A DNA stretch of 64,000 bases from Pempheris klunzingeri (lineage: Eukaryota; Chordata; Actinopteri; Acropomatiformes; Pempheridae). The DNA lies in contig NC_092029.1 of NCBI RefSeq assembly GCF_042242105.1, positions 10,161,885 to 10,225,884 on the forward strand, in the 5' to 3' direction. The position numbers and the translations under genes are program-made. Below are positions 1 through 35,407 of this stretch, piece after piece. Positions within the stretch are counted from its first letter, which is position 1. Each line of letters begins with the position of its first letter. Below the pieces are notes generated by a model. That model made no database searches. It was not told the origin of the DNA and saw only the letters and a program-made list of their open reading frames with translations.

Positions 1-271
1 TCCCCTCATTATACAGTATATGGCTGAATTCGTATGGTTTTTTTTACACATCTGCGAATAACACTGTAAGCATAATGTAACATTCAATGAGTATCAACTG
101 TGTTATATGTGCAGTATTGAAGTTTGAGTACCATAATCTGAGATGTCGCTTTTATTCTGAAGGATTTAGCCCGGAAGTGTTGTTGTTGTTGCTGCCACTC
201 GAACACAGACGAGTCAGAAAATCAATTAAGTTATGAAAAATACCATTAATTGCCTTTCTTTGTCACCGCAG

Positions 272-389
272 CTCATGAAGAAATGGCGGATCTCCAGACG
301 TTGTACATTTGAGGGAAAACATTTCACACCTAATGGCGTGTACACCGACGATAGAAACCATCTCTGTCGACAGTATTTACGTTTTTTAG
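272..389 (+). other. znf513: Probable 5' untranslated exon of znf513
   Basis: The stretch ends in a strong splice donor (AG then GTAAGT at 390). The following intron begins with AGCTAGC-like sequence often seen in first introns of teleost genes. A pyrimidine-rich CAG at 269-271 could be an acceptor or could lie near the transcription start, so the left boundary is uncertain. The stretch is open in one frame from an ATG at 275. If it is spliced to the next exon at 1432, that frame meets a stop within three codons, so it would be a short upstream ORF rather than part of the protein. Assignment to znf513 rests on strand, distance and phase, not on transcript data. Confidence 0.4.
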
Positions 390-1505
390 GTAAGTTAGCT
401 TAGTAGCTACTCGGCTAATTTAGCTGTACGTTAACATGTTTAGCCTCGGCTAATGTTCTCTGAAGATGGCACTTGTCAGTCATTACTACGTGCTGGTTAG
501 GAAGCGTTTTGTTTAGCAACTCATTAGGTTGCGGTCCGCCAGTTTTCTCAAAAAATGCTGACATTTCTCGTTTTGCAGCGACAATATTAGCTAGCTGCTT
601 GCTGCGGAAGGATATGTTTCAGTTTAAATTGCTAAGCTAGCTGACTCGGTTGATTGCTCTCTGTCGGGTTGCAGCACCAAAGCTAACGTGTTAGCCTTTT
701 GCTAAACTAGCTTGATACCTAGCGACTTAATAGTGCATTGTGTATGTGTTTGCAGTGTAAATACACCCACTCAGGTCCAGACAATACACCCAAATGACAA
801 CTGTGTACTGTAGTGATTGAGCACACAGTGTAATATTCTCTAACTGGCTTCGCTTAGATATAATAGGTTTGCTGAAAATGATAGATGGACTGCAGTAAGA
901 CACTTAACACTGCATGAGTGACTGGCTTCATGCGTTCACAGCTTTTATACTTTTATCTAAATACAGGGCTAAGTGGACGTAAAGCAGCTAGAAATCCTAC
1001 GTATGTTACAGCAAAATGATAGAGGGTAGCTGTTATGTTCTGTGTATGAGCAATAATAATAATTGTTTGGAAGACGATCACTGTTGACTACAGACTTGTC
1101 ACTGTTCTTCAGCTCGAGTAACTTAATCAAATTGAGTTTCTTCAGTAAGCAGTAAGGTAACTGAAATATGTGATATTCTATTTGTAGGGTGACTTTTGAG
1201 CTTAAATTATTTATTGATTAATTGGTTTGTTGGTCAACTATTTATTTATTTTTGTTACTCTTCTATGATTATAGAATATATCTGTATGGGTTTTAAACAT
1301 GTGGTCAGTCAAAACATCAAACTGACCAAGACCAAACAATTAAGCTATTAATTGCAAAAAATAATCGCACACTGATTTATTTGAATTGTTTCTGTTTTGC
1401 ATCTATAGACCTACCAAATAATTTCTTCCAGACTACTAAGAATGAGCTGATGGTTGTGGAAGTCTGCAAGAAGACGCTGCAAACAAGAGAGAGGCTGACT
1501 GGAAG

Positions 1506-4500
1506 ATGCCAAGAAAAAAACAACAGAATCCACAGCCAGTCAAGTGTAGGTCTTTTTAATGTTGGAAAGCTGATATACAGCTTAGCTTCATGCCAGAAAT
1601 CCTACCTCCCATCTTTACTTAGACAGTATATATTTTATTTGGCCTGGTCGTGTCCTGTTTCTCTGCTCACATCTGGACACCAGGTGTTGCTGTTTCAGTA
1701 CTTGAAATGTTTCACATCAATCATTCTGACCCACAGTACTGTAACTAGTCATGCGGTTAAATGTAATGTCACATTCTGCATTAATACAGAGCATATGTGC
1801 ACAGCACATATGCTGCCGATACCAGGCATGCAAACAAAAGAATGGCTAGATGTCAATGTTACCAGTGTCAGTATTTGATCAACCAGCTTCTTAGAATGAC
1901 ATACATAGCTGAGGAGAGCCCAACATTTTCATTCACTCACCCATTGCCATCTGTTAACCTATAATTAAGAGAAATATCCCACACAGTCTCAATCGGTTAT
2001 CATTATTGTCATTACTTCAAACACCAAAACGACCAGTAGATGGTAGCATGTAGCCAAAAAGGGCTGCTGAGCATGATGTCCTTGAATTGGCTTGGTTTTC
2101 TAAATTGTGACAGCTGTGCGGTAGTTGTTTGGATTCCATCAAGCTCGAGAGACCAAGTGAGAGTTTCAGGCGTCATTAGCTGTTACTGCAGTAAAAGAGC
2201 CCCATCTGTCAAGTGTTAGCAGTTAATGTTTTGTTCATAAAATGCTGTTTGTATACTGTAGGGTAGTAAATTAAATTTTCCCACTAGATTATGTCTGTAT
2301 TTTCACTTTTATAGCCACAGTTAAACAAATTAATATTGTAGTAGAACAGAAATGGTTTTAACCAGGAGAAATGGAGATTAATTACTAATGACGTGGCTAA
2401 TTGCATTTCCCTACACCCCATGTTTGTATGCCTGACTAATCTAAATATGCATGTATTATTCTGTGTGCTCCTAGTGGCGATAGCACTTTTCCATCATGGA
2501 TAATATGGCTTGCCAAGATATGCTAAAAGCTTTTGTTCAAAAAAAAAAAAAAGAAGTGTTGATTTGTTTTGTTTACCAATGACAGTGACGTGTTCATGCA
2601 AACAGACTTCATCTGATCTTCCAGTATAATGATAGTAGTCATCATCTGTTGTTTACTGGCTCCTTTCTGTGACTGCAGTGGATTCTGAAGATGGTGTAGC
2701 CATTGAAGCTCCGGGAAACCTCACCTTAGACACAGACTTCCTTCTGGGACAAGACCTCGAGTTTGGTGATCCTGATCATGACAATAAGATTCTAGGCCTG
2801 GAAAAGTTCTCAGGTTTGTAATCCATTGTTTTTATAATTAGGTGTTTGAAGTTACAATCCTTAAGATTTCAGTCCTGCTTGATTTGGCGACACCCGTGGT
2901 TACCGTGGTAACAACAAGTGCTTGGCAAGTTACTTTTTTAGAAATGCAACGGAAGAGCTATGGGTGTATCTGTTCATTTGACAAGGAAATCAGACAAAAA
3001 TATAGGCAACACAAATTGAATTGTCATGCATGGTGTAAAGAGTATTTAAAACAGCATCACTACATCGGGGTTTCTGCGAGTGCTTCACATTAAAGGCCAC
3101 CACATTTATCTGTCACATTAAATGTGAAGCAGTAAGAAAGCAGTAGGGTAGAATCGGTTTGCAGTAGAAAAACTATAATTAAAGAGGAAATTTTTTATGT
3201 ATTTTTTGCTGTGAACACATTCACATAGATTCTTGTTGACAAATGATGTTAAGACAGAGGATGTTTACCATAAAACATATTTAGTCAATTCTGCTCCAAA
3301 TAAGCTAAAAAACTGGATGTGTGTGCTTGGCTTTGAAAGTTTGGTTCAGCCAAATTCTGTCGCCCCACAAACAGTCTGGAAATAGTTGATCATGATTAGC
3401 TTGATTAGCTCTGAGTACTAGCTTTATGTTGCTACTCATGCTACACTGTGTGGTGCTCAGTCAGCCTGTGTTCCCTGGTCCTCCACAGAAAATGGTACAT
3501 AGCCACAAGGCGACGCCTCCTCTTACTGCTCTGTTGCATTCTCTTAATATGCTTGGAGGGAGGGGTCTAGCAAAGTTTGAGTGGGTATTTGCCCTTTAAT
3601 ACAGCTCTGATATAATGTTAGGAGCGTGAGAAATAAACAGTGTTGCCAATATCAGTTAGATAACATTAAAAATAGCTAATAATAAAACGATGGATTACAC
3701 GCTCCATTGTTTCTTGTGAATCCCATGTCTAAGTAAGGAATTTTAATCCAGTGCAGTAATGGCAGTCTCTGCCACTAATGATTGAAATTACCACGTAGAA
3801 AGATAATTACAGAATCTAAACACGTTGAATAGCTATTGCAGAAAAGAAGTTGACCGTAAGTGGGATCCAAACAGGGTCTGATTCCAGAAGGTTTTAAATC
3901 TTAAGGATTGTAGCTTTAAATGTGGAGTGTGCTATTGAAGTCTGTTAGCTTGTCAGTCTTTTACACAGAATCTGTCACTTTATTTGTATCTATGGCAAAT
4001 CTATCAAGTTTTTCTCTTTTAGTATACTAGTATATTTCATACTCTATACATTATATATCTTATCCCATCTATGGCGATAGATTATACAATAAAGGTAATT
4101 GGAAGAAGACACAGTCTGGTCATCATAGTACATTTCAGTTCACTCCACAGTTTGAGCTACATTGTCTTGGTGAAATTATGATCGTATCAGCATGTTTTGT
4201 ATAAGCCCTAGTTTTCACCTCCTATCATTAGCATGAAAACACGGAATGAATCTGTTTTTTTTCCACTAAAGGAAATGAAAGCGGGGGCATCATTTTTAAA
4301 GTAGCTGCACTACAAAAGGGACTCGTAGGTTTTTACAGTTTGTTTGTCAGTGATGAAGTGTAGCCCCTCTGTTCAGCAGTAAGAGAATTGGGACTACCGG
4401 CTCACATTTCCCAGCATGGCTCTTTGTCAGTGAGACTGATCTGAAAAATGGAAAAATAGAGAAAGGAGCTGAGGCACCGTTATTATATAATGGTCATAAA

Positions 4501-4545
4501 AATAGGACCATTACCATCAAGGACACCATTATAAGAGGACATTTA

Positions 4546-4579
<34 letters not shown>

Positions 4580-4595
4580 CCAGCACCACAACTAC

Positions 4596-4626
<31 letters not shown>

Positions 4627-4673
4627 TGCTGCCTCTGCTTCCACTACCCCGCTACCATTATCGTTTCCCCCTT

Positions 4674-4712
<39 letters not shown>

Positions 4713-7700
4713 TACCCTCATCATCATTATCATCATCAGCAGCAGCAGCAGCTTCACCATTATAGTCATCATCATTATCATTAGGCTCAGTAATCATCCA
4801 AGAGGGGGTTGCACGGGGCAGGATAAAAGGGCAGTCTTGACTCTCGCCTTCCTCACATTGTGCCTCGGCGTCTGTGAAGGAAGGTGGTTTTCTAGCTTTC
4901 AGGAGCACTGACTAAAACTGAAGAGTTCTGCGTCTTGAAGCTTTTCTGCTTACCCTCTGAGAAAAGTGTCTCTTTTTTTTTTTGTCTTTTTATTGCCTGA
5001 AAACCTCAGATGGCATAACAACAGCTAAAACGCAATTGACCTTGCTCATAGCACTGTGAGTATGACACGTTTCTCTGAAACTCACATTTCTCACTGAGAA
5101 GAGAGACTGCACTGAAGTTATCTCACTCGGTGTGATGAAAATGGAGGCGCATTGTCTGTCATTCAGTAAGATTTGTTACAAGATGCTGTTGGCATTGGAT
5201 GCCTTCAGGTGTCTGACTTTTAAGCATAGTTTCATTATAACCCAGTGTGACTTTGATTCATTTGTATGGAGGTCCAGAGTGTCCCAGTAAAACTTGTAAA
5301 ATGTGGGGTCATCATTATTTCTGGGTGCCCTTTTTAAAACTAAACATTTCATCTGCATGTTCTTTTATTTCACCATGTCACTTTTCGGTGGGTTTGTACT
5401 ATGCAAATAAGAGTGATGGAGTCACATGTCATTGTAGTGAGTTTAGTATTGAGTCATTTCACAATACATTTCATCAGTTATATATTTTTCTGTATGTTCA
5501 AAATGTCTGATTCATTTATTCAAAATTGGTAAATCTGGACTTCCATACATCTGTGCTCAACATCTGTAATAGTTGTAGTTCAATTTGACTGAATACTGTA
5601 ATGGTATTACTAGATATATTATTAGAGATGTCTCTAATGCTGTTTGTGAGTGTGCTTTTGTGCAACTGGCTGTGTTTGCTGCCTTCTCTCTGTACTTATG
5701 TCCTCTGCTGTACTCAGGTCTCTCTTGCAAAAGAAATCTTGATCTCAATGACATTATCTGATGAAATATACAGTATAATGCAGAATAAGATAGAGAGAAG
5801 GGACAGTTGCTAATATAAAACTTGTACAGCGATGCAGAAATGTGAGTGTGTCAAAGTCTGTAATGACATTTAGATTGGATTGTGTTTATACTGAAAATGT
5901 GCTGTGTTAAGAAAGTTTCCTTTTCTGTTTGTCTTCCCTGTTCAGAAGTAGCTGCTGAGATCGGTTTCTCTGTGTATCCTCTGGGTGATGAGGAGAGCCC
6001 TGCTTACAGCCAGCTCAGCATGGAAAGTGAAACGGACAATTCACACAGCACAACTAACAATGGTAGGGAAGACGAGAGCAGGGCAGCCCAGTCTGAGCCC
6101 AGTTTCCCTCCATATCTGTCCTGCAGGGGCTGCGGACAGCTCCGTGATGAACCTCTGGGACCTGGCATAGACCTAGTTGGTCCATACTGCCTTAGGTGCT
6201 GCAAAGCCTCCAGGGAAGCCAAAAGTACGGACTTCTGTTCAGCGTTTGGAAGCATCAGCGGGATTCGCTCAGGCTCCCATTTGCAGCTTGATAGTGAAGG
6301 GGTGGGAAACGGGATGGGTGACAAAGCACTGACAGCTGAGGACAAATTGGCCAAACTGCACTCATGTCACCTCTGTGGTTTCTCCTCGCGTTACGCCAAC
6401 CATGTGAAGCGTCACATGAAGACACACAACGGGGAGAAACCCTTTAACTGTCCCTTGTGCACTTACGCCTCAGCCCAGCTGGTGAACCTGCAGAGACACT
6501 TGCGCATTCACACTGGGGAAAAACCTTACAAATGTGACAGCTGCACTTTTGCCTGCAGTTCCCTTGGCAACCTAAAGAGGCACCAGCGCATGCATGTGCC
6601 GTCTGCAGGGGTGGGACAGGACACCCCGCCACGACCTGCCAGTGGCCAAAACAGCCTGAAGAGGCTTGTGACTGGGCAGAGACCCAGTGAGGAAGTACCT
6701 GGTGCTTCGGCCAAGGGTATGTATTATTTCCTTTATCAACGATTTCATCATCTTCATAATTACTTTTTACATTTTTTGTATCGAGTTATGATACCCAATC
6801 TTCAAATATACTACACCATATTGACAGCTTTGATCAGTCTCTTGGTATGTAATAACTCTCTCAACTCTCTCTCATTTGTGAAGTTTCAGAAGTTGCAAGG
6901 CCGACTTCAAACCTGAGTTTGGGAGCCCAGAACAATGACTACCTATCAGCCTTTGATGGCTTAAAGGGTGCATCACCACCACCCATACCAGCCTCTAACC
7001 CAGCTCCTGGCCACCAGCCTCCACCCCTGCTGGAGAACACAGGCAGCGGTGGCAGTAGGGTGACCAGAGGGGGCGTAGCAGACGGGGCCACCCTCCCCCC
7101 TTCACTCTTCCCTTTCACTTGCCGATTGTGTGGCATCGTCTTGGAGGACGAGGATGGCTCCTCGGCCCAGATTTGCGCCAAGTGCACCCTTGAAATGCTG
7201 ACTAAAGACTCATCGTCTCCCAACAGCCCCGGAGAGCGTAGCGACAAGGTGTACACCTGCGCTGCCTGCCCTTTCCTCACACACTACCCAAACCACTTGG
7301 CACGCCACATGAAAACTCACAGCGGAGAGAAACCATACAAGTGCCCACAGTGCGACTATGCCTCAGCGCACTTCGACAACCTCAAACGTCACCACAGAGT
7401 GCACACAGGCGAGAAACCTTACAAGTGCCATTTGTGCGATTACGCCTGCGGGAACCTGGCCAACCTGAAGCGCCACCAGCGGGTGCACTCGGGTGCAAAG
7501 CCCTTCCAATGTGCCGTGTGCAGCTACAGCTGCAACCAGAGCATGAACCTGAAGCGGCACATGCTTCGGCACACAGGAGAGAAGCCGTACAAATGTCAGG
7601 AGTGCGGCTACACAACGGGCCACTGGGACAATTACAAGAGACATCAGAAAAAACACGGCCTGGCCACGGATGGCTGGGTCAAAGTTCCAATGACTGGGAA

Positions 7701-7839
7701 CGATGAAGACGTGGAAGTGAGGAAAGGGATGGGAGTTGGCGGTCAGACTCACAGAAAAGAAACGGAGGTCGATATGCAGTATATGTCTAGGGAGGCAGGC
7801 CAGACAATACACTCATGCTACAAACTTGAGATTGTATAA
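1506..7839 (+). CDS. znf513: Zinc finger protein 513, C2H2 transcription factor
   Basis: Coding exons are 1506-1545, 2679-2813, 5946-6716 and 6890-7839, giving about 631 residues (human is about 541). All junctions are GT/AG and in phase. The start ATG opens MPRKKQQNPQPVK, matching the human N-terminus, and follows an untranslated stretch from an acceptor at 1431. An acidic segment (LLGQDLEF) follows. Three C2H2 fingers lie near residues 197-275 and five near 436-571, with TGEKP-type linkers; this 3+5 layout is diagnostic of ZNF513. Before each cluster is a CxxC...CxxC motif (CRGCGQ...YCLRC and CRLCG...CAKC) that may be an extra zinc knuckle. Human ZNF513 is a nuclear DNA-binding factor linked to photoreceptor gene expression and retinitis pigmentosa. 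The last 50 or so residues do not resemble the human tail. The gene converges on snx17, as in human. Confidence 0.93.
2899..2912. promoter_or_regulatory. RFX X-box-like palindrome in znf513 intron
   Basis: The 14 bases GTTACCGTGGTAAC form a 6-2-6 perfect inverted repeat fitting the RFX X-box pattern (GTTNCC, short spacer, GGNAAC). It lies 86 bases after the donor of coding exon 2. Function is inferred from the motif alone. Confidence 0.4.
4547..4748. repeat. Interrupted (ATC)n trinucleotide repeat
   Basis: Three blocks of TCA/ATC units (about 4547-4579, 4595-4626 and 4674-4711) are separated by diverged sequence in the large znf513 intron (2814-5945). The open minus-strand frame through it, rich in Asp, Asn and Ala, is a by-product of the repeat and not a gene. 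Confidence 0.9.
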
Positions 7840-9425
7840 AATATAACTCAGCAAAATTAAGCTACCAGCAACTTTGTTTTTGTTTTTCAGAGCCTTTATA
7901 TTGTTTAGTGTGTATTAGTCTTTTAGTGTTTTGTCAGATGTCTTCAGAGGCTGCTAATTGTTTATTTGTAGAATCTCGCACATTTACGAAAAACAATTGT
8001 CCAGAATATTTTGATCCTTTTTTTTTTTTTCTTTTTGGATAAAGTAAGGCGGTTGAGTCAGAGTTTGTCTTCTACTCTGTTTGTGTCAAGACTAATGGAC
8101 TTTGCCATCTGTGAAAGTCCTGTGACTCATTCTGTATGTACACCACACAAGGCTAATTCTATCATTTCCCACTCATATTACAACACATATCTCCTCCTCC
8201 ATTGTAGGACAGAGAACACTACCAAATACTCCTCAATACATGGAACTCATGCACATCTTTGCCTGAACTGTTGAGCTGCACTGTGTAGTTTATATTAAGT
8301 TTTGTTTTTTTTTTAATCAATAAGGGACAGTTGCTATTTTTAATCACATTTTAGCTCAAGCCTTTTTGTGTTTTTTTGTTTGTTTGTTTTATTTTTTAAC
8401 CAAAAATCAAATGAAACAACTTTAATGTTACTGAAGGGAGGATAGGAAGAAAACCTGGACTACACATTGCAGCTTTACGTGAGGGTCCTTATAAGGACCA
8501 GTATTGTGCTTTGATGCATTGGGGCACAGTCTCTGGTAATGGCATGCCTTCAGATTTATTTACTAATGTATTTACTACTTACAAAGTGCTATTTAATAGT
8601 ACTGGAATTGTCTTACCCATGATAAACTATATTGATGAATTAGGTTGTCTTAACCTACCTAAATAATCTCCAGTATCTTGAACTGTATTGTAAATCGTTG
8701 CCAGACCCCTCAGGATTATAAAATGTGATTTGGAAGGCTAAAATGTTTCAGAAGATTTAGTTTCTAGTTGAATTGCATGCAGTTACATCGGTGTGTGCTT
8801 AAAGAAAAGCACAATTATACACACACAGTTGCATTTGGAGGGTTTAAGATTTAGTTGTGGAGGGAAAAAAGGCTTATGTGATTCAGTGCTAGCCTAAATT
8901 ATAAAAGGGAATGTTCTTCAAATGATTTATCATTAGTCTTTAAATTTCAATCTTTAAATTTGTTCATTTTGATGGAGACGGTTTTTTCACCTTCCTTTTG
9001 ATTACTGTTTACTATTAACTGTGAAATTAGCCAATTCTCGTGTTTTTTACTTGAAGAAAAGATGACACTATTAGTAAGCATGTGAGTGTGTAATGGTTGT
9101 TTTATTTTTCTAATGTGGCTGTAACACACTGCTAGAAGTGCATACTTTAATATATAGAATCTTTTTTTTTTTTTGAATGTGTGATGTGTCATTTAGTTAC
9201 AATGGGAAAAATAATAGGGACTGTGATTTAAGTTTACTCTTTTTGAATTACTATTATATGCAAGTGAGATATTTTTCAGGTTGCCAACTTGCCATGACAC
9301 AATGGAGAATTGAACCCATTGATTAGTACTGACATCCCCCAAGTGTCCATTTTTGTTTTTATGCAGTGTCTCATAAATGCCTTAAGTGAGGATTTTTGAA
9401 ATAAACACATGAAAATCATTTCATT
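7840..9425 (+). other. znf513: Probable znf513 3' untranslated region
   Basis: AT-rich, non-coding sequence follows the stop codon and contains long T runs (8015-8035, 8307-8318, 9162-9174). The first clear AATAAA on the plus strand is at 9400-9405. No coding exon or recognisable repeat was seen. The next 1 kb, to the snx17 poly(A) signals, also shows nothing recognisable. Confidence 0.5.
9400..9405 (+). terminator. znf513: Candidate znf513 poly(A) signal
   Basis: This is a canonical AATAAA about 1.56 kb after the znf513 stop, before any plus-strand coding sequence. It is the only clear one in the interval. Confidence 0.45.
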
Positions 9426-10436
9426 GAATGTCAGCCAGCAGACTGGATCTCATTTTTTTCCCCTCAAAACTCTTGAGTGGTACTTTCACTTACAGATGGT
9501 AAATCCCATCTTTAGACATTCGCTCTAAAGATGGCGATGCCAGTCCGTCAGTTGGTTTGTCCTCCACTTTGGTCCTGACTGAAATATTTGAACATCTACA
9601 GGATGGACAGGCCTTTTTCTCAGCAGACATTTTGACTTGTCATAATAGAAAAAGCAAGTTTCTACTAACATTAACAATGGGTCTGTACTATTCAAGTTTC
9701 TCAGTAATCTGTGCTTTTTCTACTGTGACATGTCCAAGTTTCTGGCGTGAAAAAGGTCAGTTGAGATTAGTGACATTATGTGGCCCTTTGCTGCAGGTCT
9801 TCCCCTCTAATTTATCCACTGTCCAATAACAACTTTAGAAGAAAGTGAGACTGGTGACATTATGAACAGACCTACATAATCCCCAGAGGTTGAATTCTGA
9901 TGATCCTCGAATGCCACCAAAAGGTAAACATTTGTGATTGTGAGTGAAATATCTTCAACTATTGAATAGATTGCAATACAATTTAGAAAATACATTCATG
10001 TCCCCCTCAAGATGAATAATCACATTGGTGACACCTTAGCTTTTTTTCTAGTACCACTATTAGACCAGAATTGTCATTTGTCCATCAACTTTAGTTGATG
10101 ACCAAAAGCTGCATTTCCTTCAGCCCCAGCTGCACGTTGCATTTAGTGGTAATGTAGGTAGCAAATGTTAGCATGTTAACACACTACCTCAGATGGTGAA
10201 CGTGGTAAATTAAACATGAGCTCCTCCTCTACAGAAACTTAAAATTACATTTCAAAACTGTTGTCATGTACTGATTCATATCAGTTGGTTGCTCTACATT
10301 GAGAGACTCTTGGCATATTACATACATCTGAGAACCAGCGCTGCTGCTGATAAAGAATGATTAGCAATGATAAAAACATGAATGAACTAGACCATAAACT
10401 GACAACTGAGAATCACAGGATCACCTCATTTCAGAG

Positions 10437-10442
10437 TTTATT
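10437..10442 (-). terminator. snx17: Candidate distal snx17 poly(A) signal
   Basis: AATAAA on the minus strand about 2.08 kb after the snx17 stop. A second one at 10576-10581 could give a slightly shorter transcript. Confidence 0.4.
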
Positions 10443-12417
10443 TTAGCATCATGACAACCTTACCACTAAAATCAAAATGAAAAGTGGCAGATACAATCTT
10501 CATGAAATTTAACATTTTCTGTAAAAGTGATGGTGATGACGAACGCACTTTGAAATGTAATTTGGCACCTAAACATTTATTAACAACCAGGACCCTGCAG
10601 CTTCCTTGTATTCGATACTGACAGGAGAAAATAAAAATGAATGGTTGTGTCCACATCCCCCTACTGTAAATACAACTGAAGACAGAAGAAGCACAGCGGT
10701 GGAAGAACACAACATTTATATTGAGAACATTTTGTTTACAGTTGTGGCTACCAGTGAGAGTAAAGCTGTTGATAGGCTGGCATTGATTTACACTTTGAGG
10801 CTTCAAAACACGCTGACAGATGGAAATGGCAATAAAAATGGAATGACATGTTTTATAAAACAGCGGGATATGTTCATTTTGTTGCCTGCTCTGCATGAAC
10901 TCTGTTCACTCCAGCAATTGTGATCACATTTCACTTCACCAAAGCACCTTTTCATCTAAATTCTCTGAGATGATTGGCACAAAGTACATACAAATTACAG
11001 TGAACTGAAGCCCAGAGGAATGCTCCACACAACACCGTCACTCGCCCCAAAAGAACAAGACAAAGAAAATCAGTTGCAAAATTTGTAAACACTTTCCATT
11101 TTAACTAAAAGTCCCCTAAACATTATGTAAACAATGATAAATGTTAGTCCATTTAAACTTTTTGTTCTATACAGCTTAGATTACATTTGATCTATTTGAT
11201 TACAATAAGCTATTGATGATAAAGATATTAGTAAATGTTCAGAATACTTAATTGCATGTACATAATATAAAAAGTGACATTGTCATAATTTTTATGTTTA
11301 TTTTGTGCAAAATGCTTTAGTAAACTATAATTTGGCATTTATGAGAAACCTTTAAAAAATTGATCTAAAAAAAAAAAAAAAAAAAAAAAATTATTGATGG
11401 ATCTACAGAGCCCCTCGGAAAAAAACAAAAAAACAATCTCCACACAATGTTTGAAATCATGCTCAAGCTTCCACTCAAACATTCATTTCCGCCTGTAATA
11501 CTGTGCAAAATGATGGGTTCAGCAAGTGCAAGCAGCTCGGCCAAATCTACCATCTGTCAAGTTCTGCAAGATTCTAGGTAACATCGGCTGACGCTGGCGT
11601 TTATTCGAAGTTTCAACCAATGTTTAGTGAAAATGACAACCCATAAGTCAAACAAAGCAAAAGTTAAGGCATCAGACTATTTCTGAAGGCAGTATGAGTG
11701 ACTGTGCCTCAAACCTACGCTGGAAACACCGCTGGTATCTTGCTAAGATATTTTACTGACTTGGCACATGAGTAGCATGACACACGGGAGGACCACTAAC
11801 TGTATAAAAGCGTGACGTTTTGGTATATAGCCAAGCCGAACATCGATCATCCACAGAAGTAAGCAGTTGCTCTGAATGGTCTACAGTTTTGAGATCAATT
11901 TCAACACATTCGCTGGACTCCGTTTTGAGAACTATCCATGTCCAGTCCTGCTGTATTATCACTAGTGCCAGGTCTAACTAAACATTTGGCTCTCTGGTTG
12001 GAGGGAACATGCAGCCACCGGGGGGAGAATCCAGGAACTAGCAGGTTTTCTTTGTGTAGTTTATAATATATTAATTTAATATGTACCTTGAGAATTAAAC
12101 TGCATTATAGAACTTGACATACACTGTAGATGAAACAGTAATCCATGTGAGTAAAAGAGAAGCAGACAGTTACACACAGAAAGCCTCCCTATTTGAGTAC
12201 CTGTAGCCTTACATGCTATTTACTGTATGTTGCCACAAGTTTAATACCATAGGGACAAAGTTTCAACTGAATATGACGATTGTAACTGAAATACGAATGA
12301 CGATGAGCTTTTAGGGTTTATAAGAACGGACACTGTCAAAGATTAAATGAGAGCTTAAGGCAGCGATTTCCCCAGGAAGAAGCTACAATCTTGCAGAATC
12401 GGACGCCTGTGTGGTCC

Positions 12418-12456
12418 GCTCGGCCCAGCTCGGCTCGGCTCGGCTCGGCTCAGCTT
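12418..12456. repeat. CGGCT pentamer tandem repeat
   Basis: About five to seven units of (CGGCT), with one or two variants, lie 60-100 bases past the snx17 stop codon. In the transcript orientation this is an AGCCG repeat in the proximal 3' untranslated region. Confidence 0.8.
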
Positions 12457-12518
12457 GTGATCTTTGTCGTCCCAGTCGTTGACAGTGGAATGATGAGGGG
12501 AGGAGGGCGAATCGGCGG

Positions 12519-35407
<22,889 letters not shown>

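Larger units (their letters stand above)
10437..12518 (-). other. snx17: Probable snx17 3' untranslated region
   Basis: On the minus strand, sequence after the snx17 stop runs to two AATAAA signals, at 10576-10581 and 10437-10442. It includes an A24 run (plus 11367-11390) and a CGGCT pentamer tract close to the stop. Long minus-strand open frames here (for example 10438-10896) have no recognisable homology or splice context. The length of about 2 kb is inferred from the poly(A) signals only. Confidence 0.5.

Noticed and set aside
272-389. Open frame MKKWRISRRCTFEGKHF... at the left edge
   Set aside because: Considered as an exon of another gene; a strong donor leading into a znf513 5' exon and an immediate stop after joining make it untranslated sequence or an upstream ORF.
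4708-4908. Minus-strand frame rich in Asp, Asn and Ala
   Set aside because: It is produced by the (ATC)n repeat and lies in a znf513 intron with no splice context.
10438-10896. 152-codon minus-strand frame
   Set aside because: It lies in the probable snx17 3' untranslated region and has no recognisable domain or splice sites.
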